Below are positions 1-10,283 of a stretch of 64,000 bases of DNA, in pieces. Position 1 is the first letter of the stretch; each line of letters opens with the position of its first letter. A program made the translations under genes and the position numbers. The notes beneath the pieces are model-generated. The model was not told the origin of the DNA. It ran no database searches and saw only the letters and a list, made by a program, of their open reading frames with translations. Origin of the DNA: Chloroflexota bacterium (lineage in GTDB: Bacteria > Chloroflexota > Anaerolineae > Caldilineales > Caldilineaceae); assembly GCA_016861025.1 (NCBI GenBank), contig BOKO01000020.1, positions 48,497 to 112,496 on the forward strand, in the 5' to 3' direction.

Positions 1-8
1 ACCGACCT

Positions 9-1097
9 ATGTGGATAACGCTGGGATTGATTGTCGGTGGATTGATCGTGTTGGTGTTGGGCGCCGAGATTTTGGTGCGCGGGGCAAGCCGTCTTGCGGC
101 TGCGTTAGGCATCTCGCCGTTGGTGGTAGGGTTGACGGTGGTTGCCTTTGGCACAAGCTCGCCCGAACTTGCCGTCAGTCTGCAATCAGCGCTGAGTGGT
201 CAGCCAGACCTGGCGGTCGGCAATGTGGTTGGCAGCAACATTCTCAATGTGCTGTTGATCCTGGGATTGTCGGCGCTGATCACACCCTTGATCGTGGCGC
301 AGCAACTGGTGCGGCTCGATGTGCCAATTATGATTGGCGCATCGGTGCTCGTCTGGCTGTTGGCGCTTAACAACGTCATCAGCCAGCTTGAAGGTGCATT
401 GCTTTTCACATTGTTGCTCGCCTATCTGGGTTTTCTGATCTGGCAAAGTCGCCGTGAGCAAGATCCGGCGGTTGTGGCGGAATATGAGCAGGAGTTCGCC
501 GGCGACAAGCCAAGAACGCTGCGTCAGGCGCTCCTTAACCTTGCCCTGGTCGTGGCTGGGCTGGCGATGCTGATTTTGGGATCGCGTCTCTTCGTGCAAG
601 GCGCCAGCGACCTGGCGCGTCTTTTTGGCCTGAGCGAGCTTGTGATCGGGCTGACAATCGTAGCGTTGGGCACCTCTCTGCCCGAAGTGGCGGCGTCGAT
701 CATGGCGGCGATAAAACGAGAGCGCGACATCGCCGTGGGCAATGTCGTCGGCAGCAACATCTTCAACCTGCTGGCGGTGTTGGCGCTGACCGCACTTTTT
801 GCGCGTGGCGGCGTGCCGGTGCCGTCCAGTGCACTGGCGCTCGACATCCCTTTCATGACGGCGGTGGCGATTGCGTGTCTGCCGATTTTTATCACGCGCA
901 ATCTGATCGCACGTTGGGAAGGAGCGATCTTCTTCGGCTATTATCTGGCGTACACCGCCTATCTGCTGTTGGCGGCCAATGAGTATCCAGGTGCGGTTCA
1001 ATATCGAAACTTTATGTTGATCTTTGTCGTGCCGTTGACTGTGCTGACGCTGGCGGTGAGCCTCTGGCGAGAGTGGGGGCGTCGACGGCTCGCATGA
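9..1097 (+). CDS. Calcium/sodium antiporter, CaCA family (YrbG-like)
   Basis: A 362-residue polytopic membrane protein that should exchange Ca2+ (or another cation) for Na+ or H+ across the cytoplasmic membrane. The two inverted alpha-repeats that define the family are both visible. The first carries GTSSPE near residue 50 followed by GNVVGSNILN near 75; the second carries GTSLPE near 225 followed by GNVVGSNIFN near 245. The conserved Glu in each GTSxPE motif is the ion-binding residue in this family. About ten hydrophobic segments fill the rest, with a charged cytoplasmic loop around residues 145-170. Length matches bacterial YrbG-type exchangers (about 320-370). The ATG lies only 8 bases inside the window, so an upstream start cannot be excluded. 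Its stop overlaps the next start as ATGA, so the two genes are probably translationally coupled. Confidence 0.9.
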   Translation: MWITLGLIVGGLIVLVLGAEILVRGASRLAAALGISPLVVGLTVVAFGTSSPELAVSLQSALSGQPDLAVGNVVGSNILNVLLILGLSALITPLIVAQQLVRLDVPIMIGASVLVWLLALNNVISQLEGALLFTLLLAYLGFLIWQSRREQDPAVVAEYEQEFAGDKPRTLRQALLNLALVVAGLAMLILGSRLFVQGASDLARLFGLSELVIGLTIVALGTSLPEVAASIMAAIKRERDIAVGNVVGSNIFNLLAVLALTALFARGGVPVPSSALALDIPFMTAVAIACLPIFITRNLIARWEGAIFFGYYLAYTAYLLLAANEYPGAVQYRNFMLIFVVPLTVLTLAVSLWREWGRRRLA

Positions 1098-2206
1098 CGG
1101 TGACCACACAGGTATTCCATATCGATCCGGGAAATATCGACGACGCAGCGATCGCCATTGCAGCGCAGACACTGGCTGCCGGGCGGCTCGTCGCCTTTCC
1201 CACCGAGACAGTCTATGGGCTTGGCGCCAATGCGCTCGATCCAGCTGCCGTCGACCGCATCTTTGCCGCCAAGCAACGACCTTTCACCGATCCACTGATC
1301 GTGCATCTGGCGAGCGCCAAACAGATCGACCAGGTGGCAGTGAACGTTCCTGGTGTGATCGCTGCGCTGGCGGAGCGTTTCTGGCCGGGGCCGTTGACGC
1401 TGGTGTTGCGCCGCGCAGCGGCGGTGGCGCCAAATGTAGCCGCCGGGCGCGACACAGTGGCGGTGCGCGTGCCGGCGCATCCGGTGGCGCACGCCCTGCT
1501 GGCGGCATGTGCATTGCCGATCGCAGCGCCTAGCGCCAATCTGTTCAGCCGCCCCAGCCCAACGACTGCGCAGCACGTGCTCGACGACCTCTCTGGTCGC
1601 ATCGACATTGTGCTGGATGGCGGGCCGACAACGATCGGGCTGGAGTCAACCGTGGTTGACCTGACGACGCACCCCCCATTATTATTGCGACCGGGTGGCG
1701 TCGGGGTGGACGCACTGCGTAAGCTGCTCCCCAACCTGCTCGCCCCCGACGCGCCGCTGGTGGTGGCTGAGACAGAAGCAGCGCCCTCGCCCGGCGCTCT
1801 GCTCAAACACTACTCGCCGCAGGCGCCGGTCGTATTGTTGCGCGGCGACGCCGAAGCTGCGCGGCGGTGCATTCACACGATTGCGCCCGTGTTGCATGAG
1901 CGTGGAAAGCGTCTTGGCTTGCTGGCGCCCGACGAGGAGTTCAACAATTACGCCGATCTGCGCGCCGAGGTGGTCTCCCTCGGTCCGACGCATGACCTGG
2001 CCGTGATCGGGCGATATTTGTTCGCACGCCTGCGTGAATTGGATAGCCTAGGCGTCGATGTCATTGTGGCGCGAGCAGTGGGTGAAGGCGATGCGGCTGG
2101 CGAATTAAGCATGGCAATCCGCGACCGCCTCTTCCGCGCCGCTGAGGGTCGTGTGCTCGACGCCGACGATCCTCACGTGCTGGAATTGTTGCTCACCCTC
2201 ACATGA
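1094..2206 (+). CDS. L-threonylcarbamoyladenylate synthase (Sua5/YrdC)
   Basis: A 370-residue cytoplasmic enzyme that makes threonylcarbamoyl-AMP from threonine, bicarbonate and ATP, the first step of tRNA t6A modification. The N-terminal YrdC domain (residues about 10-195) is recognisable from AAGRLVAFPTETVYGLG, the KQRP and DPLIVH segments, the FWPGPLTLVL motif and the APSANLFSRPSPT segment. A C-terminal Sua5 domain (about 225-365) makes this the long Sua5 form rather than the short TsaC form; SPGALLKHYSPQAPV is the typical linker-to-Sua5 junction. A start at 1073 is possible, but ATG 1094 overlaps the previous stop as ATGA and removes a poorly conserved seven-residue extension, so I prefer it. 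The gene converges on dnaN with 26 bases between the two stops. Confidence 0.93.
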   Translation: MTVTTQVFHIDPGNIDDAAIAIAAQTLAAGRLVAFPTETVYGLGANALDPAAVDRIFAAKQRPFTDPLIVHLASAKQIDQVAVNVPGVIAALAERFWPGPLTLVLRRAAAVAPNVAAGRDTVAVRVPAHPVAHALLAACALPIAAPSANLFSRPSPTTAQHVLDDLSGRIDIVLDGGPTTIGLESTVVDLTTHPPLLLRPGGVGVDALRKLLPNLLAPDAPLVVAETEAAPSPGALLKHYSPQAPVVLLRGDAEAARRCIHTIAPVLHERGKRLGLLAPDEEFNNYADLRAEVVSLGPTHDLAVIGRYLFARLRELDSLGVDVIVARAVGEGDAAGELSMAIRDRLFRAAEGRVLDADDPHVLELLLTLT

Positions 2207-2232
2207 AGATTGTGTTTCGATCGTTGCTTCGC

Positions 2233-3447
2233 TCACCGCGTTGGATGCATCGGCATGACAACGTGCAAAAATTCCTCTTCGCCCATGCCGACGGGGCGAA
2301 TGGTGCCGGGGCGGGTGGGCTGCGTCGTTTCGAGCACCACCTGCGGCTCGTCGATCTGGCTCAACACATCGATCAGATACTTGGCGTTGAATGAAATCTC
2401 CAGGTCGTCGCCTTCGACCATCGCATCAAGCTGATTGACGCTGTCGCCCATGTCAGCGCTGGTGGCGGCAAGGCTAAGATGACCCGGCGTTGCGCCGTTG
2501 GCGGGTTGTATCTTGAGTCGCACGATGTTGGCGTTGTCGCGCGCAAAGAGGAATGCCACGCGCACGGCTTTGAGCAGCGCTGCCGTGTCCACCACCGTGC
2601 GCGTCGTGTGCGTCTTGGGAATGATAGCGCGGTAGTCTGGGAAGTTGGCGTCGATCAATTGGCTGGCAAGCTCGACGCGGTGGAACGCGCCGCCTTTGCT
2701 TTCACTGCCTTTGCCCCAAATCTGAAAGAGAATCTGATTGCGCTCCTGCGTGACGAGCACCTGCACCGGTCGCGCCTCATCGGCGTCGGCGCTGATGCGC
2801 GCCAGCTCGCTCAGGCTGCGCGCCGGCACAATCACTGTCGTCGGTGCAGCGGGCAGGACGCCATCGACAATCGAGCTGCGCACGCTGAGCCGATACCCAT
2901 CGGTGGCGGCCATTGTCAGGCGATCTTCTTTGAAGGTCACTTCGACGCCGGTGAGCGTTGGACGGCTTTCGTCGGTCGAGGCGGCAAATACCACCTGATC
3001 GACCATCTTGCGCAGCCCAGATGACGGCAGCTCGATCTTGAGCGGTTCGACGCCGTTGTCGGCGCCGCCCATCACACTTTCAACAGTCGGGATGATCGGA
3101 AAACTGGCAGCGTCGATGCCCTTCATGTTGGCGTCAAACGAGGCGCAGCGCAGGTTGAGCGTCTGCGTGCGCACGGTCAACTCCATGTCGATGCGCTCCG
3201 GCGGCAGGCTGTTGACGAACTCGGTGAGCAGTCGAGCTGGCACTGTAATCGAGCCAGGGTCTTCGACTTTGGCCCCAATCCAACAGGTGACGCCGATCTC
3301 GAGGTTGGTGGCGGCCAGACGCAATTGATTATCGCTCGCCTCGATCAGAATATTCGCCAGCACCGGCATTGTCGAACGCGACGAAACCGCGCGCCCGACA
3401 ATCGACAGCCCTTTCGCCAGATTTTCTTGAAGACAACTTACCCGCAC
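2233..3447 (-). CDS. dnaN: DNA polymerase III subunit beta (sliding clamp)
   Basis: A 404-residue beta clamp that forms a dimeric ring around DNA and tethers the replicative polymerase. The three-domain clamp pattern is clear. It starts MRVSCLQENLAKGL, has the first-domain signature SRSTMPVLANILIEA, the middle DESRPTLTGV and ATDGYRLSVR segments, and the C-terminal peptide LHVVMPMHPTR, which corresponds to the MPM ending of clamps. At about 404 residues it is slightly longer than the usual 365-380. The start is GTG, preceded by GGAGG seven bases away. No dnaA or recF is adjacent, so this is not the classical origin neighbourhood. The 250 bases upstream hold a candidate promoter but no gene. 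Confidence 0.95.
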   Translation of the reverse strand: MRVSCLQENLAKGLSIVGRAVSSRSTMPVLANILIEASDNQLRLAATNLEIGVTCWIGAKVEDPGSITVPARLLTEFVNSLPPERIDMELTVRTQTLNLRCASFDANMKGIDAASFPIIPTVESVMGGADNGVEPLKIELPSSGLRKMVDQVVFAASTDESRPTLTGVEVTFKEDRLTMAATDGYRLSVRSSIVDGVLPAAPTTVIVPARSLSELARISADADEARPVQVLVTQERNQILFQIWGKGSESKGGAFHRVELASQLIDANFPDYRAIIPKTHTTRTVVDTAALLKAVRVAFLFARDNANIVRLKIQPANGATPGHLSLAATSADMGDSVNQLDAMVEGDDLEISFNAKYLIDVLSQIDEPQVVLETTQPTRPGTIRPVGMGEEEFLHVVMPMHPTR

Positions 3448-3645
3448 GGTGTCCTCCGCTCTGTTGTGGTGTGAAAAACAATGGCAAGGGGCAAATTGCG
3501 AAGGGCGAGGCCGGCTGCCACTGTTTTCATCTGCAGTTTTACTGTGTCGTTGACGGGCGCAAGCCCTGATGATTCATCTGTCGTTGGATTGACTGCACCG
3601 CTCGGAAGGCTGGAAGTGCACACCCCTCCTGCGCAGCCTGTCAGG

Positions 3646-3674
3646 AGTATATCACAACGCCGCCAAAGTGCGAA
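3646..3674 (-). promoter_or_regulatory. Candidate sigma70-type promoter for dnaN
   Basis: On the minus strand TTCGCA (3674-3669) is followed after 17 bases by TATACT (3651-3646), a 4/6 and 5/6 match to the -35 and -10 consensus. It points at dnaN with a leader of about 190 bases. The call rests on sequence match only. Confidence 0.35.
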
Positions 3675-3699
3675 CTTTCCCTGCGTAGACGCGAGAATT

Positions 3700-5196
3700 T
3701 TAAAAGAGTGCGGCGCCCACGCGTATCCAGAAGCGACTGCCGTGACCGACGACACTCTCGACGCCGACCGAGCCGCCGTGAGCTTCGACGATCTCCTTGA
3801 CGATGGCAAGCCCAAGACCGGAGCCGCTACGCCCAGTGCGCGCGCGGTCGATGCGGTAGAAGCGCTCCCAGATACGCTCCGTTTCTTCTGGCGGAATGCC
3901 AGGACCCGTGTCGCTCACGGTGTATTGCACCTGACGCCCGTTTTCAATCGCCTCGACTGCCACCGTCACTACGCCGCCGGGCGGAGTATGCTTAAGCGCG
4001 TTGTCGAGAAGGTTCGCCAGCGCGCGACGCAGGCGCGCGGCGTCCGCCGTGATCAGCGCGGATGCGGACAGCGGCGACCATTCCAGCGTCACGTCGGCGG
4101 CCTCGGCGAGCGGGCGTAAGCTCTCGACTGCTTCAGCGCCTAGCTCGTTGGGGTCAATCGCTTGCAGGTGAAGATGCAGGCTTCCGCTCTCCAGCCGCGC
4201 CAGGTCGATCACCTCCTCGACCAGGTGGGTGAGACGCTGCGCCTCCTGGTTGATGATCAGGGCGGCGCGTTGCTGCGCGTCGGGAGCGCTGATCGTGCCG
4301 TCGAGCAGCGCCTGGCTATACCCCTGGATGCTGGTGAGGGGCGTCTTCAGATCGTGGCTGACGTTGGCGACGAAATCGCGCTGCGCCTGTTGACTCTGTT
4401 GTACACGGTCAGCCATCTGGTTGAAGCTGGCGGCCAGCGCGCTCACTTCGGCCAGCGAGACATGGGCGTCGTCAATGCGATAGGCAAGGTTGCCGCGCGC
4501 CAGCGCGTGCGTGGCCTCCATCAACGGTGAAAGGTTGCGCGTTACGGCGCCTGCCGTCCAACGGCTGAGCAAAAAGACCACCGTCGCCAATGCCAGCAGC
4601 CCGCCGAGCAACAAACCACGCGGCAGTTCTGCAATCGCTTCCCCCATCGAATGCAGAATGCCTGGCTGTGCACGGAGCATAACCAGGTCAATGCTGCCGT
4701 CATGCAAGGGAAGCAAAATCGTGGAAACATAGTGCCAGGAGCTGCCTTCCAGATCGACAACGCCGCGCGTCGCTTCGACAGGCATCCCCATCATGGCGCC
4801 CCCGCGCATTCGCCGCGGCGAGAACTCGAAGCGCTGCGCAGCGCCTGCCTCCCAGATTTGACCGGCCAGTCGCTCCTCACTGTCGAAAACAATGGCGCCG
4901 CCCGGTTGTGTGACGAGCAAAATGCGCGCGTTTTGAGCATCCGCCTGTGTACGCAAATAGTCGAAGAAGCGCGCCGCAGTTGCATCGTCGCCAGCGCCGC
5001 GCAGGCTGGCGAAGTTGGAGCGCGCCAGGACGACGGTAGGCTGTAGCCATTCCGCCATGCGTTGCAACATGGTCTCGGTGCGCAGCGGCGCCTGGATGAC
5101 GAGCAGCAGCAACGCCGCCGCCGCCAGGCCGGTCAGCGCGACCAGCATGTGGGTGAAGAGCAGACGGTTCTGCAGCGTGTTGAAGAAACGATTCAT
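3700..5196 (-). CDS. Sensor histidine kinase (HAMP-HisKA-HATPase)
   Basis: A 498-residue membrane kinase that autophosphorylates on His and passes phosphate to the response regulator encoded just upstream. Visible order: TM1 (about 15-36), an extracytoplasmic sensor region of about 150 residues, TM2 (about 188-208), a HAMP linker with NLAYRIDD, a HisKA box with SHDLKTPL, then the ATPase N box (NLLDNALKHT), G1 (DTGPGIPPEE) and G2 (GSGLGLAIV). This is a classical OmpR-partner kinase (PhoR/BaeS-like) of normal length. The open frame extends to 5370, but ATG 5196 lies 14 bases after the regulator's stop and begins directly with the cytoplasmic lead-in of TM1. The ligand cannot be read from sequence. 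Confidence 0.92.
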   Translation of the reverse strand: MNRFFNTLQNRLLFTHMLVALTGLAAAALLLLVIQAPLRTETMLQRMAEWLQPTVVLARSNFASLRGAGDDATAARFFDYLRTQADAQNARILLVTQPGGAIVFDSEERLAGQIWEAGAAQRFEFSPRRMRGGAMMGMPVEATRGVVDLEGSSWHYVSTILLPLHDGSIDLVMLRAQPGILHSMGEAIAELPRGLLLGGLLALATVVFLLSRWTAGAVTRNLSPLMEATHALARGNLAYRIDDAHVSLAEVSALAASFNQMADRVQQSQQAQRDFVANVSHDLKTPLTSIQGYSQALLDGTISAPDAQQRAALIINQEAQRLTHLVEEVIDLARLESGSLHLHLQAIDPNELGAEAVESLRPLAEAADVTLEWSPLSASALITADAARLRRALANLLDNALKHTPPGGVVTVAVEAIENGRQVQYTVSDTGPGIPPEETERIWERFYRIDRARTGRSGSGLGLAIVKEIVEAHGGSVGVESVVGHGSRFWIRVGAALF

Positions 5197-5210
5197 GATC
5201 TTTGCGGCAA

Positions 5211-5918
5211 TCAGCGGCGCGCTTTCGTCGCATTTGCTGGCGGTCCGACTAGCTTGTAGCCGACGCCCCACACTGTTTCCAGATTGATGTTGCTGTTGCG
5301 CAGTTCTTTGCGCAGCGCTGCGACATGCACATCGACTGTGCGCGTCTCGCCGGCAAAATCGTAGCCCCACACCTGACTGAGCAGTCTCTCGCGCGTCAAT
5401 ACGATGCCGGGATTCTCCATCAGATGTTGAAGCAAGTCGAACTCTTTGGTGCGAAGCGCAATTTCTTCTTCGCCAACCCGTACAGTGCGCCGCGCCGGGT
5501 CGAGCGTCACATTGCCAAGCTGGAGCGGCGGCGCCTCTGGCGCGTCAGCGGCGGCATTGGTGCGCCGCAGCACGGCGCGCACGCGCGCCACCAGCTCACG
5601 CGGATTATACGGTTTGGTCACATAATCGTCCGCGCCCAATTCCAATCCCAGAATGCGGTCGATGTCCTCGGTGCGCGCTGTGAGCATGATGATCGGCGTC
5701 TGGCTCTGGCGACGCACCTCGCGACAGACCATCCAGCCATCGGCGCCGGGCAACATCAGATCGAGCACAATCAAGTCGGGATGATCGTGCTCGAAGCGCA
5801 TCAACGCCTCGGCGCCTGTGCGCGCTGCGATCACGCGATAGCCAGCATTTTCTAGATACATCCGATTCAACTCGACGATATTGGGCTCATCGTCTACGAC
5901 CAGGATCGTTGCGTCCAA
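5211..5918 (-). CDS. OmpR/PhoB-family response regulator
   Basis: A 235-residue DNA-binding response regulator paired with the downstream histidine kinase. The receiver domain (1-118) has the acidic pair D9-D10, phospho-acceptor D53 (LIVLDLMLPG), T80 and K102 (GADDYVTKPY). The winged-helix effector domain (about 130-228) shows LRTKEFDLLQHLMENPG, LTRERLLSQVWGYDF and a typical VWGVGYKL ending. The start codon is TTG with AAGGA six bases upstream. It is first in the two-gene operon. The divergent gene is the uracil-DNA glycosylase, and the roughly 180 bases between them should hold both promoters. Confidence 0.93.
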   Translation of the reverse strand: MDATILVVDDEPNIVELNRMYLENAGYRVIAARTGAEALMRFEHDHPDLIVLDLMLPGADGWMVCREVRRQSQTPIIMLTARTEDIDRILGLELGADDYVTKPYNPRELVARVRAVLRRTNAAADAPEAPPLQLGNVTLDPARRTVRVGEEEIALRTKEFDLLQHLMENPGIVLTRERLLSQVWGYDFAGETRTVDVHVAALRKELRNSNINLETVWGVGYKLVGPPANATKARR

Positions 5919-6047
5919 AACAGTTCCTTCCTTACAACTCGTCTCTCTTCAATCTTCCTATTCAGATGTTAGCCCGGAATAGTCTATCTGTAAAAGAATC
6001 GTAAAACGCCTGTGTGGGACTTGGCGTTTTTCAGACACAAATATATT

Positions 6048-6076
6048 CTGTCAAATCGCAACAACGGTGCTATACT
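6048..6076 (+). promoter_or_regulatory. Candidate promoter of the uracil-DNA glycosylase gene
   Basis: CTGTCA (6048-6053), a 17-base spacer and TATACT (6071-6076) give a good sigma70-like match. Transcription would start near 6083, giving a short leader that still includes the GGAG at 6088-6091. This favours the ATG at 6101 over the one at 6086. Confidence 0.45.
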
Positions 6077-6100
6077 CCGAGATCGATGGAGAAACCAGCG

Positions 6101-6772
6101 ATGCGCGCAGCAACGCCGTTCGACGAGGGAAGTGAAGACACCCACCGCCTGCAAGCGATCCGACGGCTTGAGGTGGAAATTGCTGGCTGCCGGCGTTGCC
6201 CACTCGCTGTAGGGCGCATACATGCGGTTCCTGGCGAAGGCAATTTGAATGCACTCGTGATGTTCGTGGGCGAGGGGCCTGGCGCAGATGAAGATCGACA
6301 AGGGCGACCGTTTGTCGGGCGGAGTGGTCAATTTTTGAACGAGACGCTGGCGCGCCTGGGCATTGCACGCACCGACGTCTACATCACAAATGTGGTGAAA
6401 TGTCGCCCGCCCGACAATCGCGACCCGCTGCCCGACGAGTTGGCGGCGTGCGACGATTATCTAGCGCGTCAGATTGAGATTATTAACCCGCGCATCATTG
6501 TAACGTTGGGTCGCATCAGTATGCGGCGTTGGTTTCCGGAAGGCGGCATTACCCAGCTTCACGGACGTGTGCGCAATATCGGTCGCGGGCGCATTGCGAT
6601 GGCGATGTTTCATCCGGCAGCTGCGTTGCGCAATCCACAGTGGCGCAGTGCATTCGAGCAAGACATGGCGCGGCTGCCCGCGCTGATCGAGCGAGCAGCA
6701 CGGGCGAATGAGGCCGCTGCTCGCGGCGAGGCGCTGCCTGCCGGCGTGCCGCACCCTGGCGACGCCGATTAA
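6101..6772 (+). CDS. Family 4 uracil-DNA glycosylase (4Fe-4S)
   Basis: A 223-residue repair enzyme that removes uracil from DNA. Family-4 features are all present. Four cluster Cys are seen as CRRC (C30, C33) and, further on, KCRPPDNRDPLPDELAAC, with 15 residues between the last two. The catalytic and uracil-pocket motif GEGPGADED is followed by GRPFVGRSGQ, and the C-terminal FHPAAALRN supplies the family's His. Length agrees with thermophilic family-4 enzymes (about 190-220). The C-terminal 20 residues are a polar Ala/Gly-rich tail. The start follows GGAG at nine bases; ATG 6086 in the same frame would sit almost at the predicted transcription start. The gene appears monocistronic. Confidence 0.92.
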   Translation: MRAATPFDEGSEDTHRLQAIRRLEVEIAGCRRCPLAVGRIHAVPGEGNLNALVMFVGEGPGADEDRQGRPFVGRSGQFLNETLARLGIARTDVYITNVVKCRPPDNRDPLPDELAACDDYLARQIEIINPRIIVTLGRISMRRWFPEGGITQLHGRVRNIGRGRIAMAMFHPAAALRNPQWRSAFEQDMARLPALIERAARANEAAARGEALPAGVPHPGDAD

Positions 6773-6873
6773 CATGGCACACGTTGGACTGACGCTCACA
6801 GGAGCGCTGCGCTGCGCCCCTGTTTCGTAATAAACTGAGAATCAACCAGAGCTGTTGAGGAGAAATTTAGCGT

Positions 6874-8571
<1,698 letters not shown>

Positions 8572-8595
8572 AGGCGGAAAGGGTTTCGGGGTGCA

Positions 8596-8707
8596 AGGTA
8601 GTGGGGTCTTGGGGTGATAGGGTTATGGAGTGTTGGGGTTCTTGCGTTTGAGATATTCTCCCAATCTAGAAACCCTACACCCTCATCATCCCAAGACCCC
8701 ACTACCT
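8596..8707. repeat. Long intergenic inverted repeat after RNase J
   Basis: The 23-base arms 8596-8618 and 8685-8707 pair completely apart from one G.U (left arm AGGTAGTGGGGTCTTGGGG...). The 66-base spacer contains a second potential pair, AGGGT/ACCCT. It lies between the RNase J stop and the next same-strand gene. It has no terminal T tract, so it looks like a REP-type or dispersed palindromic element rather than a simple terminator, though it could halt transcription. Confidence 0.7.
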
Positions 8708-8729
8708 CAAGACCTCACAAAAAACACAG

Positions 8730-9491
8730 ATGTCTAGACCAGCAAAGTACATTCCCTACTACGACGATATTATCGAGGCAATGGCGACTCCTGGCTGTGC
8801 GTTCTGCAAGCTGCAACAGCGCGCTGCGGAGCGCTACCTCGATGCGTTTTTGTGGGAGAGCGTCAACGACCCGCGCCTGCGCCGCGAAGTGAGCGCCGCT
8901 CGCGGCTTCTGCAACGACCACGCCTGGCTCTTGGTGCGGCCAGGCGCTGCGTTGAGTGCGGCGATCATCTATAAAGATGTTGTGACAGGGACGGCGCAGC
9001 TTGTAAAGGCTGCAGCGACGGGCGCCGGCGATGGGTCGTTCTGGCAACGGGTGCGGGCGTGGTTGGGGCGCAGCCAACCTGCCGACGATCCGGTTGTCCG
9101 CGCGCTTGTCCCGCAACGGCTCTGCCCCGTCTGCACAAACGCCGCCGAAGTGGAGGAGCATCTGTGCGCCACGGTGCTCTCTGCGATGAAACAATCCGGC
9201 GACTTTCTCACCCACTATCGCAGCTCGTCGGGTCTTTGCGTGCGGCACTTTTCCGCCTTGATCGCCCATAGCCGGCAACCGCAGCAGCGCACAGCGTTGA
9301 TCGACGCCCAGCTTGCAATCTGGCAGTCGCTTGAGGGCGAGCTGAGCGAGTTCATCCGCAAGAACAACCACCGTTTTCGCGGCGAGAAATTCGGCGACGA
9401 GCGCGACTCTTGGGAGCGGGCGATCGCGCTCACCTCCGGGCCGCAGCCTGCCAGCACATCTTCGCGCGGTGGTTTGACCCAAACCGGCTGA
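8730..9491 (+). CDS. DUF6062-like protein with paired cysteine motifs
   Basis: A 253-residue soluble protein of unknown function. It has two metal- or redox-type cysteine motifs, CAFC near residue 23 and CPVC near 133. Each is followed by a Cys-His element: GFCNDHAW near residue 58 after the first, GLCVRHFSAL near residue 172 after the second. The protein therefore looks like an internal duplication, each half being CxxC ... C-x2/3-H. This matches my memory of the DUF6062 family in Chloroflexota and Firmicutes; that family name is from memory and not verified. There is no signal peptide or membrane segment. The C-terminal 25 residues are low-complexity. It ends seven bases before the convergent azlC stop. 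Confidence 0.65.
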   Translation: MSRPAKYIPYYDDIIEAMATPGCAFCKLQQRAAERYLDAFLWESVNDPRLRREVSAARGFCNDHAWLLVRPGAALSAAIIYKDVVTGTAQLVKAAATGAGDGSFWQRVRAWLGRSQPADDPVVRALVPQRLCPVCTNAAEVEEHLCATVLSAMKQSGDFLTHYRSSSGLCVRHFSALIAHSRQPQQRTALIDAQLAIWQSLEGELSEFIRKNNHRFRGEKFGDERDSWERAIALTSGPQPASTSSRGGLTQTG

Positions 9492-9497
9492 CCGGAG

Positions 9498-10283
9498 TCA
9501 ACGCTGTTTCGGTGCGATGGCTTGGCCTGTCTTGTGACTGGCGTTGCCAGCGCGTTCGGCCAACATTCCAGCGGCGACGCCGAGAAGAGCGGCGACGATC
9601 AGCCCCAACTGATTTGGCAACCTGGCTAACAAAATTGCGGAAACACCGGCGATCAGCACGCTTGCCGTCACCGGTCGGCTGCGCAGCCCTGGCGCCACCA
9701 TGCCGATGAAAGTTACGATCAAGGCAAAATCCAATCCCCAGCCTGCCGGGTTGGGCAGCGTTTGCCCGGCGAAGATGCCGACCCAGGTGCAGAGCTGCCA
9801 GTTGGTGTACATAAAGAGCGCCGACCCCAAAAAGAACCACTGTTTGTGAGGCGAGGCGTCGGGCTGCCGATAGCGTTCGGCGACGACAAGGAAACTCTCG
9901 TCGGTGAGCCAGAAGCCAAGCGGCGCAAGCCAGCGCTGTGGCAGGTGTTTCATGTGCGGCGCCAGAGTGACGCTGTAGAGGCTGTGGCGCACGTTGACGA
10001 CAAAGGTCGTCAGCACGATGATCAGCACCCCGGCGCCGCTGCCGACCAGACCCGCGGCAATAAACTGCGATGAACCAGCAAAAACAAATGCGGACATCGC
10101 TGCAGCCGCGCCTGCGCTCAGCCCGCTGTTGACCGCCAGCGCACCAAAGATGATCCCAAACGGGATCGCGCCCACAACCAGTGGAAATGTCGCCCGCACC
10201 CCGCGCCAGAATTCGGCGCGCCGACTATACAAGACGTCGGGCTTTGCGCCAGCCGTCAATCCTTGAATGTCCGAGTTGCTCAT
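9498..10283 (-). CDS. azlC: AzlC family branched-chain amino acid exporter subunit
   Basis: A 261-residue membrane protein with about five to six hydrophobic segments. The signature AzlC segment is clear: PFGIIFGALAVNSGLS, FAGSSQFIAAGL and VVNVRHSLYS. AzlC works with the small AzlD protein to export branched-chain amino acids. No AzlD-sized membrane ORF is found next to it, which is unusual. The start overlaps the preceding PPK2 stop by four bases (ATGA), so the two are co-transcribed. The C-terminal tail (HKTGQAIAPKQR) is polar and cytoplasmic-looking. Confidence 0.88.
   Translation of the reverse strand: MSNSDIQGLTAGAKPDVLYSRRAEFWRGVRATFPLVVGAIPFGIIFGALAVNSGLSAGAAAAMSAFVFAGSSQFIAAGLVGSGAGVLIIVLTTFVVNVRHSLYSVTLAPHMKHLPQRWLAPLGFWLTDESFLVVAERYRQPDASPHKQWFFLGSALFMYTNWQLCTWVGIFAGQTLPNPAGWGLDFALIVTFIGMVAPGLRSRPVTASVLIAGVSAILLARLPNQLGLIVAALLGVAAGMLAERAGNASHKTGQAIAPKQR

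Noticed and set aside
186..1172. A 328-codon minus-strand open frame opposite the cation antiporter
   Set aside because: The antiporter has both alpha-repeats intact on the plus strand.
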